DNA of 33,890 bases from a candidate division LCP-89 bacterium (GTDB taxonomy: Bacteria; Electryoneota; B3-LCP). Below, in pieces: positions 25,165 to 33,129 of the stretch. The first letter of the stretch is position 1. Every line of letters starts with the position of its first letter. Location of the stretch: assembly GCA_025774735.1 (NCBI GenBank), contig JALGZU010000019.1, forward strand, positions 1-33,890, read 5' to 3'. A program made the position numbers and the translations under genes. Below the pieces are notes generated by a model. That model searched no databases and had not been told where the DNA came from. It worked only from the letters and a program-made list of their open reading frames with translations.

Positions 25165-26424
25165 ATGCGGCATTTTCTCGTTTTAGCCCTCACCTTTGCG
25201 CTCGTCGCATCGGCTTCAGCCTACCCAGGCGGCGCCCCCAATGGCTACGCCGGCAATCCCCCCAACAACAACAGCTGCGTCAACTGCCATAGCAGTTATC
25301 CCTTGAACAGCGGCGACGGGTATGTCGAGATCAGCGGCTTGCCCGGCGGAGGATATCAATCGGGAGTGACGTACAACTTGACCGCCACCGTGGACGATCC
25401 CGGCCAGGTTCGCTGGGGATTCCAGTTAACTCCCATCTACCAACAGGGCAGCAGCTACCTTCAGGCGGGTAATCTGATCGTCACCGATCCTTCCCACACG
25501 AGTCTCAGCACTGGATCCGGAACCGCTCCCGATTATCTCAACCAGACTTCCGCCGGAACCTACGACAACACCTCGGGACCGACCTCCTGGAACTTCAACT
25601 GGACGGCTCCTGACGTTTCCACCGGGACACTGACCTTCTACATCGCTGGCATGGGCAGCAACAGCGCCAGCGGCACAAACGGTGATTACGTTTACACCAC
25701 TTCCTACCCGGTCAATCCTTCCGGAGGTTTTCCCGACGTCTGGGTGACCGTTACCCCCCTTGGATCGACCACCATTCCGGTAACCGGTGGTAATCTGGAC
25801 TGGAACTTCGGCGCCGGGAACAACGAGGCGGCGCCGCAGACGGTGGACCTATGGGCGGACATTACCCTGCCCAACGGCTCCCTCTACGGACCCATCCTGG
25901 GGCCGGTACAGAATTTCGCCCTACCGGCGGGCTGGTCGGGTAATCGGGACAGAGTTCTGGCCGTACCCGGTGGCGCCCCGGCGGGAACCTACAGTCTGAA
26001 CGGCTATGTCGGCGAATACAATCCTCCCAACAACGTCATCTACGGTGAAGACAGCTTCGACTGGACCAAGTCCGCTTCAGGTGACGGCGAATTCGTGGGT
26101 GGCTGGTTTTCGGACAACGGTGAATCGTTCGACGAGACAGTCTTGAATGTCTCAATGGCCGCATTGAGTGCCCTGCATTCGAACTATCCCAATCCCTTCA
26201 ATCCAACGACGACCCTGAGCTTCGATCTGGCGGAACCGGGCTTCGTGAACCTGGCGGTTTACGACGTCTCCGGGAGAACGGTCGCCGAACTGGTTGACGG
26301 CTGGAGAGCTTCGGGCGCGCACGAGGTGACCTTTGACGCCTCCGACCTCTCAGCGGGCATCTACATCGCTCGGATGGAGACGAACGGATACAGCGCAATC
26401 CAGAAGATGGTCTTCGTGAAGTAA
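25165..26424 (+). CDS. Secreted CxxCH protein with stalk domain and T9SS sorting domain
   Basis: A 419-residue surface protein. The signal peptide covers residues 1-19, with cleavage before YPGGAPNG. A heme-type CVNCH motif (38-42) follows at once, then a beta-rich domain with SGLPGGGYQSGVTYNLTATV, similar to the 'choice-of-anchor V'/reelin-like domains seen after a CxxCH segment. From about residue 192 an Ig-like stalk begins (VTPLGSTTIPVTGGNLDWNF...WADITLPNGSLYGPILGP), which is shared with three downstream proteins. The last 75 residues are a T9SS type A sorting domain (YPNPFNPTTTLSFDLAEPGF, LVDGWRASGAHEVTFDAS). A single heme could make it an extracellular electron carrier, but the domain's role is unknown. 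The gene has a strong ribosome site and its own terminator. Confidence 0.85.
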   Translation: MRHFLVLALTFALVASASAYPGGAPNGYAGNPPNNNSCVNCHSSYPLNSGDGYVEISGLPGGGYQSGVTYNLTATVDDPGQVRWGFQLTPIYQQGSSYLQAGNLIVTDPSHTSLSTGSGTAPDYLNQTSAGTYDNTSGPTSWNFNWTAPDVSTGTLTFYIAGMGSNSASGTNGDYVYTTSYPVNPSGGFPDVWVTVTPLGSTTIPVTGGNLDWNFGAGNNEAAPQTVDLWADITLPNGSLYGPILGPVQNFALPAGWSGNRDRVLAVPGGAPAGTYSLNGYVGEYNPPNNVIYGEDSFDWTKSASGDGEFVGGWFSDNGESFDETVLNVSMAALSALHSNYPNPFNPTTTLSFDLAEPGFVNLAVYDVSGRTVAELVDGWRASGAHEVTFDASDLSAGIYIARMETNGYSAIQKMVFVK

Positions 26425-26450
26425 AGATAGAACCGGTACAGATACTAACG

Positions 26451-26481
26451 GCGGTCCTGGCGGAACGGGATCGCTTTTTTT
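26451..26481 (+). terminator. Intrinsic terminator of the GGATCGC-T6 type
   Basis: The stem GCGGTCC (26451-26457) with GGATCGC (26468-26474), including one G-T pair, is followed by seven T (26475-26481). Two more terminators in the window share the same right arm. Confidence 0.8.
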
Positions 26482-26551
26482 ATGCAGCGGATTCCTCTAA
26501 TATGAACTCTGATGCGGTGAAAATTTTTTCAAAAATCAATCCTAAAAGCAT

Positions 26552-26580
26552 TGACATCACCTGATAATATGTTTATATTC
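26552..26580 (+). promoter_or_regulatory. Promoter TTGACA-N17-TATATT
   Basis: A -35 TTGACA (26552-26557), exactly 17 bases, and -10 TATATT (26575-26580). The predicted start is near 26587, giving a leader of about 26 bases with AAAGGAGG before ATG 26613. Confidence 0.8.
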
Positions 26581-26612
26581 TCGTGAACGCCTGGTGTTAA
26601 AAGGAGGCTGAA

Positions 26613-27248
26613 ATGAAAAAGTACGCCTTAATGGCATTCGCTCTCATCTGCGCTTGCAGCCTGACGGTCCTGGCGCAACCGGGCACCAGAGATGGATTTA
26701 CGAAAGCTATCAACAAGACTGAAAAAATCCAGCATCCTGTATTCGAAAAAGTCTTCCCCGGAATTAAATTCAGTGTAGAAACGAGCAGTGTAACGTTACC
26801 TTTCGCAAAAAGAGTCGTGGGGTGGTTTCAGGGTGAGCGGTTCATCATGACGGACGAATTCAATTTTCTATACGATAAGGTGGCGGATAGTTCCAGGGCG
26901 AGCGTGGATGAACGCATGGAAGCCTTCATCCGGCTTTGCTATTGGCGGCAAGATCCGGATCTGACTGTTCTATCACAGGAAGAGGTTTCGATAAAGAAAA
27001 ATCGTTATATCATGAACCGCCGCATTGTCATTCAACTCCACCACGAGAATAGAGGTTCAGAAGATCTCGAAGTGCTAATACGTTTGCACGATAAAAGGAT
27101 TAGGACAGTTTACATCTATAAAGATGGAAGACCTGTTGGTTCCCCCCGGGTCCGCTATTGGTCCAGTGTTGGTATGGATGAACTTGATGAAATAGAATTA
27201 GTAATAACCGGTAATGTAATAGTAGAGCCTCCTGATGAAATCTATTGA
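26613..27248 (+). CDS. Orphan secreted protein without sorting domain
   Basis: A 211-residue exported protein of unknown family. The signal peptide is residues 1-21 (MKKYALMAFALICACSLTVLA), with predicted cleavage leaving Gln22. The mature part is basic and beta-rich, with TSSVTLPFAKRVVGWFQGERFIM, NRRIVIQLHHENRGSEDLEVLI and VRYWSSVGMDELDEIELVI. There is no T9SS domain, no lipobox and no cofactor motif. Its base composition is clearly more AT-rich than its neighbours and it uses rare codons such as ATA and TTA more often, so it may be a recent arrival. It has its own consensus promoter and terminator, i.e. it is a monocistronic unit inside the surface island. Confidence 0.75.
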   Translation: MKKYALMAFALICACSLTVLAQPGTRDGFTKAINKTEKIQHPVFEKVFPGIKFSVETSSVTLPFAKRVVGWFQGERFIMTDEFNFLYDKVADSSRASVDERMEAFIRLCYWRQDPDLTVLSQEEVSIKKNRYIMNRRIVIQLHHENRGSEDLEVLIRLHDKRIRTVYIYKDGRPVGSPRVRYWSSVGMDELDEIELVITGNVIVEPPDEIY

Positions 27249-27297
27249 TTGAAACATAATCCTCTTTGACAAAGTTTTAAGCAAAAAAAGTTAAAAC

Positions 27298-27321
27298 AGC
27301 GGTCTTAAGGATCGCTTTTTT
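27298..27321 (+). terminator. Intrinsic terminator of the GGATCGC-T6 type
   Basis: The stem AGCGGTC (27298-27304) with GATCGCT (27310-27316), including one G-T pair, then a T-run to 27321. It lies 50 bases after the stop of the orphan secreted gene. Confidence 0.75.
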
Positions 27322-27376
27322 ATGCCCATTTGCATCTCCTAAAGAACAGAAAAAATGCTTGAAAAAAAATAAACCG

Positions 27377-27405
27377 TTGACTTGAAGCATTTTTAATGTT
27401 ATATT
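27377..27405 (+). promoter_or_regulatory. Promoter TTGACT-N17-TATATT
   Basis: A -35 TTGACT (27377-27382), 17 bases, and -10 TATATT (27400-27405). The leader to ATG 27452 is about 40 bases and contains AAGGAGG (27438-27444), 7 bases before the ATG. Confidence 0.8.
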
Positions 27406-27451
27406 AAAGGATCGGGCAGTTAATGACCATAAATAGAAGGAGGATCCGCAC

Positions 27452-29272
27452 ATGAAGCAGGGTATCAGTTTTACTTTCGTTATAGCGGCGCTGTTGATCG
27501 CCGGGCCGGCGTTTTCGGCGAATGCCGCGGGGCCGGTCGCGAACGCCGATCCGCTCATCACGTTTTACGAAACCTACGGCTATTCAGCCTTACCCGACGC
27601 CGCCGGAGAGATTAGCGTGACGGGGATGAGCGAGGAGCAGGCGCTGGCGCCCACCTGGGGCCTGGACGAGATCACGGTTTATCCCGGTTTTCCGGTCAAC
27701 GTTACGAGCTGGGCTTACGAGGGCGGCACTTACTGCAACATGGACGCCGACGCCGACCTGGAGGTCCTCTACTACATCGGCCAGACCGTTTACGCCCTGA
27801 ACCTGGACGGCACCAACGTTCCCGGATGGCCGCAGACGGTCTCCTACTACAGCAGCGGCGCTCCCGCCGTTGGGGATATCGACGGGGATGAGGATCTGGA
27901 GATTGTGGTGGCGAGCCAGTACGGCAGCACCGCCGGGGGTGTTGACGCCTTCGAGCTGGACGGCACGGATGTAACCGGATTTCCGATCACGCCCGGGTAC
28001 GTTTCCCGGTCGCCGGTGCTCAGCGATCTGGACGGGGACGGCGCCCTGGAGATCATCGTCAACAAGCGCGCCTGGCCCATCGGTGAATTGAGCGTTTACC
28101 GGGGCGACGGGACCCTCTTCCCCGGCTGGCCTTACGTCATGGAAGGCGTCCCCGGATCGAGTTCGGCAGTGGGAGACATCACGGGGGATGATATCCCGGA
28201 GATCGTGGGCGAATCCCTCAACGCCTTGTACGCCTGGGATATCAACGGCAATCTGCTGGATGGTTTCCCTTACATGCTCCCGACGGACGTGGTGACCTCT
28301 TACTCGTCTCCGGTACTGGTAGATCTGGACGAGGACGGTTTTCGGGAGATCGTTTTCGGAACACACTCGTACGGTTACCCCGGTGGTTATGTCTATATTC
28401 TTCGCAATGACGGCACGGACTTCCCCGGCTGGCCGCAATCGACTAATTACTGGATCTACGGTCCACCCGCCGTGGGATACGTCGACGGCGACAATGTGCT
28501 CGATATCGTGGTGGGTGACCAGGTCGGAAGCCCTATACCGACGAACTTCATCTACGGCTGGGACGCTTTCGGCAACACGCTGAGTAACTTTCCCATCGGA
28601 CCGCTGAACGCTATCAACAATCAGGTAGCCCTGGCCGATCTGGACGGGGATGGTATGATAGAGATGGTCATCGACGATAATACCATGGTTATCGCCACCT
28701 ATGAAGGCAAGTACCTCGCCTACAACCACGACGGCACCCCGCTGGACGGTTGGCCGGTGACCACCCTCGGCACTACCATGATGAGTATGGTCTGCCTGAC
28801 CGACGTGAACAATGACGGATTTGTGGATATGATCGGCGCGGGAAGTTATGCTTCGGAAGGCTGGTCGAATATCTACCTCTGGAATACCGATTATGCCTAC
28901 GATCCGGCGGCGGTTGTTATCTCCACTTTCCAGTATAACGTCAGGCATGACGGGCTCTGGGCGGGCGAACCTCCGACTCCGCCGGAACTGGCGGTGACGC
29001 TGACCCCGGTGAATCCACCCATTGTGATCCCGGCGGGAGGCGGATCGTTCGATTACACCGTCCAGATCGCTAACACCGGCGCAGCTCCGGCGACCTTCGA
29101 CGGCTGGATCGAAGCGGTCTTACCCAGTGGAACCATCTTTGGGCCGATCATCCTCAGGGAGAGCATCAACGTACCTGTAGGGGGGACTATCATCAGAACC
29201 ATGACTCAGGAAGTGCCCGCAAACGCGCGGACGAGTTCGCTTTCACGAAGTCTGACTCCGGGGACGGTTTAG
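27452..29272 (+). pseudogene. FG-GAP/VCBS-repeat surface protein, main part up to a frameshift
   Basis: A signal peptide (residues 1-22, ending PAFS/ANA) is followed by about 450 residues of FG-GAP/VCBS repeats. The repeats carry Asp-rich calcium loops such as VGDIDGDEDLEIVV, LSDLDGDGALEIIV, LVDLDEDGFREIVF and LADLDGDGMIEMVI, alternating with 'LDGTNVPGWPQ' strands. The result is a beta-propeller like that of integrin-type adhesins. From about residue 510 comes the shared Ig-like stalk (LTPVNPPIVIPAGGGSFDY). At residue 592 (after VPANA, near 29228) the frame breaks. The expected text (APAGNYTYNGHV... in the paralogue at 29741) is missing for about 20 residues, and the next frame resumes with DEFAFTKSDSGDG. 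The original frame stops at 29272. Confidence 0.82.
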
Positions 29273-29607
29273 CTGGAGGCGGCTGGAACCTCTCCGGCTG
29301 GGAAGAGGCTGAAGAAAGCCAGTCGGTGAGCGCGGCACTGACCGATGGCTACCAGCTGCTGGAGGCTTACCCCAATCCTTTCAATCCGACGACGACGCTG
29401 AGCTTCGAACTACCGGATGCCGGCTTTGTAACCCTGGCGGTTTACGACGTCTCCGGGCGTCAGGTTGCCGAACTGGTTGACGGCTGGCGAGGTGCAGGCA
29501 CCCACGAGGTGACCTTCGACGCGTCGAATTTAGCTTCGGGGGTCTACATTTACAAACTAACTGCTGGCAATTACACCGCCAGCTGTAAAATGGTGCTGAT
29601 GAGATGA
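29230..29607 (+). pseudogene. C-terminal part of the VCBS protein with T9SS sorting domain
   Basis: The +1 frame from 29230 reads DEFAFTKSDSGDGLAGGGWN, the normal end of the stalk domain, then the T9SS sorting domain YPNPFNPTTTLSFELPDAGF, YDVSGRQVAELVDGW and ASNLASGVYIYKL, ending VLMR. If the break is real the adhesin would lose its export signal and stay periplasmic or be degraded. The first in-frame ATG-like start is at 29326, but it has no ribosome site. Confidence 0.8.
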
Positions 29608-29617
29608 GTTAGATCTG

Positions 29618-29643
29618 TAGGGGCGATTCGCTAATCGCCCCTA
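29618..29643. repeat. Perfect 11-bp palindromic hairpin
   Basis: The stem TAGGGGCGATT/AATCGCCCCTA encloses the loop CGCT. It lies 10 bases after the T9SS protein's stop and is followed by TCTTATAA, not a T-run. It may act as a terminator or be a REP-like interspersed palindrome. Confidence 0.75.
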
Positions 29644-29655
29644 TCTTATAATTCA

Positions 29656-29716
29656 GGGAGGACAGGCATTCTTGCCTGTTAGATTGTTTTGGTCAGACAA
29701 GAATGTCTAACCTCCC
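29656..29716. repeat. Compound palindromic element, REP/MITE-like
   Basis: A clasp GGGAGG (29656-29661) with CCTCCC (29711-29716) encloses two perfect hairpins: ACAGGCA-TTCT-TGCCTGT (29662-29679) and AGACA-AGAA-TGTCT (29695-29708). The two halves are themselves imperfect inverted copies, sharing CATTCTTG/CAAGAATG. No coding content is seen. Confidence 0.7.
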
Positions 29717-29740
29717 CCGTTTAGTCTGTGGAGGATTATC

Positions 29741-31591
29741 ATGAATAGTCGAATGATCTTAGTCTCATGTGTATTTACGCTTCTGTTCGTTTTTCCCGCT
29801 ATAGCCCAGCCGCCGGATACCCTGTGGACCCAAACCTTCGGCGGAGGCTCTGCGGATTTTGGCCACAGCGTACAGCAGACCAGCGACGGCGGATTTATCA
29901 TCGCGGGATATACCGAAATTCTTTTCCCTAATTTTGACATCTATTTAATCAAAACCGATGCTTCAGGTACGGAGCAATGGACTCAAACCTTCGGTGGAAG
30001 CTCTCGTGATTATGGCGAAAGCGTACAGCAGACCGGCGACGGCGGGTATATCATCGCGGGATATACCGATTCCTATGGCGCAGGCAATGATGATGTCTGG
30101 TTAATCAAGACCGACGCCGACGGGGATTCTGTTTGGACTCAAATCTTTGGCGGATTGGCTGTTGATCGTGCCTATAGCGTTCAGCAGACCGGCGACGGCG
30201 GGTATATCATCACGGGATCTACCTCTTCTTATGGCGCTGGTGATTATGACGTCTATTTAATCAAGACTGACGCTTCCGGGATCGAGCAATGGAGTCAAAC
30301 CTTCGGCGGAAACCAGCATGATTATGCCCGCAGCGTTCAGCAGACCGAAGACGGCGGGTATATCATCGCGGGATATACCTCTTCTTATGGCGCGGGTAAT
30401 TCCGATGTCTGGTTGATCAAGACCGACGCTTCCGGGATAGAGCAATGGACTCAAACCTTTGGCGGAAGCTCTCGTGATTATGGCGAAAGCGTTCAGCAGA
30501 CCGACGACGGCGGGTATATCATAGCGGGATCTGTAGAATCTTGGGGCTTAGATAGTTCTGATGTCTATTTAATCAAGACTGACGCTTCCGGGATAGAGCA
30601 ATGGAGCCAAACCTTTGGCGAAATTGGCTTAATGCTTCTTGATTATGGCCACAGCGTTCAGCAGACCGGCGACGGCGGGTATATCATCGCGGGATCTACC
30701 CAATCTTATGGCGCGGGTAATTTCGATGTCTGGTTGATCAAAACCGACGCTTCCGGGATAGAGAAATGGAGCCAAACCTTCGGCGGAAGTTCTATAGATT
30801 ATGGTCACAGCGTTCAGCAGACCGACGACGGCGGGTATATCATCGCGGGATATACTTTATCTTATGGCGCGGGTAGCTTTGATGTCTGGTTAATTCGTCT
30901 GGAAACGGATATGACTGTAATCTTGACTCTCACGCCTCTAAATCCGCCCATCCAGATTCCGGCGGGCGGGGGTTCCTTCGACTTCGACATTGAAATCGAG
31001 AATATATCGACCACTACATACACCGTCGATGTATTGACAGACGTCACTCTTCCAGATGGCATGACATATCCACTATTGTTAAGGTCCGGTATCAACCTGG
31101 CTTCCGGAGCTTCAATTACGAGAAACCTGACCCAATTTGTCCCCGGGGGGGCCCCAGCAGGGAATTACACATATAATGGTCATGTATATGATCATAATAC
31201 CTGGATACTTTTAGGGGAGAATTCTTTTTCTTTTGAAAAGCTGGCTGGAGACGATGCCCCGAATCATAACTTAGGCTGGGCATTATTCGGTTGGGATAGC
31301 GAAGAAGCGGCGTTTGTCGTTCCTCCAGCAGAATATGCTTTACAGCCAGCTTCGCCCAATCCCTTCAATCCCACGACGACTCTGAGCTTCAAACTACCGG
31401 ATGCGGGCTTTGTGACCCTGGCGGTTTACGACGTCTCCGGGCGGATGGTCGCCGAACTGATCGACGGCTGGCGGAACGCGGGAGCGCATGAGGTGGCCTT
31501 CGACGCGTCGAATTTAGCTTCGGGTATTTACCTGGCAAAGATGGATGCAGGTGCTTTCAGTGCAACTCAGAAACTGGTGCTGCTGAAATAA
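29741..31591 (+). CDS. Secreted seven-repeat propeller protein with stalk and T9SS domain
   Basis: A 616-residue surface protein. The signal peptide is residues 1-22, leaving Gln23 (QPPDTLW) after an AIA cleavage site. Residues about 26-389 are seven tandem repeats of about 51 residues with the pattern TQTFGGSSxDYGxSVQQTxD, then GGYIIAGYTxSYGAG and DVWLIKTDASGIEQW. Seven W-containing four-strand repeats strongly suggest a seven-bladed propeller. Then come the shared stalk (LTPLNPPIQIPAGGGSFDFD) and an intact T9SS sorting domain (NPFNPTTTLSFKLPDAGF ... LVLLK). GGAGG lies 6 bases before ATG 29741. A close relative begins at 33242. Binding partner unknown; adhesion or glycan binding is a guess. 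Confidence 0.88.
   Translation: MNSRMILVSCVFTLLFVFPAIAQPPDTLWTQTFGGGSADFGHSVQQTSDGGFIIAGYTEILFPNFDIYLIKTDASGTEQWTQTFGGSSRDYGESVQQTGDGGYIIAGYTDSYGAGNDDVWLIKTDADGDSVWTQIFGGLAVDRAYSVQQTGDGGYIITGSTSSYGAGDYDVYLIKTDASGIEQWSQTFGGNQHDYARSVQQTEDGGYIIAGYTSSYGAGNSDVWLIKTDASGIEQWTQTFGGSSRDYGESVQQTDDGGYIIAGSVESWGLDSSDVYLIKTDASGIEQWSQTFGEIGLMLLDYGHSVQQTGDGGYIIAGSTQSYGAGNFDVWLIKTDASGIEKWSQTFGGSSIDYGHSVQQTDDGGYIIAGYTLSYGAGSFDVWLIRLETDMTVILTLTPLNPPIQIPAGGGSFDFDIEIENISTTTYTVDVLTDVTLPDGMTYPLLLRSGINLASGASITRNLTQFVPGGAPAGNYTYNGHVYDHNTWILLGENSFSFEKLAGDDAPNHNLGWALFGWDSEEAAFVVPPAEYALQPASPNPFNPTTTLSFKLPDAGFVTLAVYDVSGRMVAELIDGWRNAGAHEVAFDASNLASGIYLAKMDAGAFSATQKLVLLK
29816..30909 (+). repeat. Tandem coding repeats, seven copies of about 153 bases
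   Basis: Seven in-frame copies of a 153-156-base unit encode the propeller blades. Several stretches, such as GACGGCGGGTATATCATC, recur almost unchanged from copy to copy, indicating recent duplication or ongoing homogenisation. Copy 6 carries a 3-residue insertion (FGEIGLMLLDYG). Confidence 0.85.
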
Positions 31592-31613
31592 ACGAAGCAG
31601 CAGAAACAGCCGG

Positions 31614-31637
31614 GAGGGCGCAGGAAACTGCGCCCTC
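31614..31637. repeat. Perfect 10-bp hairpin with GAAA tetraloop
   Basis: GAGGGCGCAG/CTGCGCCCTC closes a GNRA loop, 22 bases after the propeller gene. There is no T-run, so Rho-independent termination is doubtful; a 3'-end stabilising hairpin or dispersed palindrome is as likely. Confidence 0.7.
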
Positions 31638-31726
31638 TCAGATTATGTTATGGATCTCCTTATGAGGGTCAAGGGGTGTCCAATTCAGGTCATGGGCAGG
31701 CTGGTTCAACGTGTGGGAGCATTGAG

Positions 31727-32824
31727 ATGAAACTGATACTCGCTGCCATATTGATAGTAACTCTGGTATCACCTTTGGCTCTGAGTGTTCAAGCAAGTTC
31801 TAATCATGCCGGAGATCCAGTCATTCCGGTTTATACGAGCACTCGACCAACCGACCAGGAAAACGTTCTCATCTTCCTGGACAATCTCCCCTGGGGATTT
31901 TCGACCATCCAAACGCTGCTGGATAGTCTCGGAGCCACCTATACGGAAGCTGCCAGCAGCGAAATGGCAACCATCGACATGGATCCTTTCGATGTGATCA
32001 TCCTGGCTTCCCAACAGCCCAGCGGCTTTTACCGGGAGTTTCAGGCGCAATCGGCCCGGTTTGAAGATTACCTGTACTCGGGCGGCGTCCTCGAATTTCA
32101 CTGCGCTACCCTGGAGATGTCCTTCTGGGAACCGCTCACGCTGCCCGGCGGCGTCACCCACGAGGTGGAAGAGAATCATTATAACTTCAAAGTAAATGAA
32201 AACCACCCCATCTTAGCCGGTCTTCCGGACACGCTGCATGGCAGCTTTGCCAGCCATGAGCATTTCTGGAATCTTCCCCCCGGAACCGACGTCATCACCA
32301 TCGATGAGGTCGATCTGCCGACCACGATTGAGTACGGTTTTGGAGCAGGCACTGTCCTGGCGACAGGTATGGCCTGGGAATTCAATTACAATTTCGGCTA
32401 CACCAGCGGAGGCTGCCTGCCCAATGCGATTGCCTACGCACTTTCCATCTCCGGAGGTAGCGCGGTGGCCATAGACCTGTTGCCCTTCAATCCGCCGATA
32501 CAGATTCCGGTCGGAGGCGGCAGTTTCGACTATAATATCACCGTCATGAAATCCTGCTGCCGGACAGCAGCACCTTCGGGCCTGTACTCGGACCCGTCAG
32601 CCTGTCCATGCCTTCGGGTTTTTCAGGTGATCGGGACCGGACTCAGATCGTGCCTGCCGGAGCACCTGCCGGTGTGTATGCATTCCAGGCCTGGGTGGGG
32701 ATTTATCCTGCAGATCCCTGGGATTACGATGCTTTCACTTTCGAAAAATTGGGCGTCTCGGATACCGGTGCTAGCCTCTGGAATTGGAGTAACAGTGGCG
32801 AGGAATTTGATCCGGATGACGTAA
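31727..32824 (+). pseudogene. ThuA/GATase-like secreted protein, N-terminal part up to a frameshift
   Basis: The start ATG 31727 (MKLILAAILIVTLVSPLALS, a signal peptide) follows GGGAG; an in-frame start at 31676 is rejected. Residues about 40-245 resemble a class I glutamine-amidotransferase-like or ThuA-like domain: ENVLIFLDNLPWGFSTIQTLLDSLG, FDVIILASQQPSG, YSGGVLEFHC with a Cys at the nucleophile-like position, NENHPILAGLPDTL and GTVLATGMAWEF. The shared stalk starts with LLPFNPPIQIPVGGGSFDYN. The frame breaks at residue 273, near 32545; about 13 residues expected from the paralogues ('N...TFDxW') are missing. The frame then reads Cys-rich nonsense to 32824. Confidence 0.75.
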
Positions 32825-33102
32825 GTATTGCTATGGCGGCAGCTTTTAGCCTGAAGTCGCCCTACCCCAATCCCTTCAACCCGGCGACGACGCTGAGCTT
32901 CGACCTGCCCGATGCGGGCTTCGTGAAACTGGCGGTTTATGACATTTCAGGCCGCCTGGTCGCCGATCTGGTCGACGGCTGGAGGGATTCGGGCGCGCAC
33001 GAGGTGACCTTCGACGCGTCGAATTTAGCTTCGGGGACCTACCTGGCGAAGCTGGATGCGGGCGCTTTCAGCACAACGCAGAAGATAGTGCTGGTGAAAT
33101 AG
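32536..33102 (+). pseudogene. C-terminal part of the ThuA/GATase-like protein with T9SS domain
   Basis: The second frame, open from 32536, resumes with EILLPDSSTFGPVLGPVSLS and GFSGDRDRTQIVPAGAPAG, the rest of the shared stalk, then the T9SS sorting domain YPNPFNPATTLSFDLPDAGF, YDISGRLVADLVDGW and ASNLASGTYLAKL, ending VLVK. The first ATG here (32608) lies inside the domain and is not a natural start. Confidence 0.8.
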
Positions 33103-33129
33103 GCTCATTTTCAGGCCAAAATTAAGGAG

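Noticed and set aside
29816..30909. Direct repeats that might suggest a CRISPR array or satellite
   Set aside because: The repeat unit is about 153 bases, in frame, and encodes propeller blades; there are no spacers.
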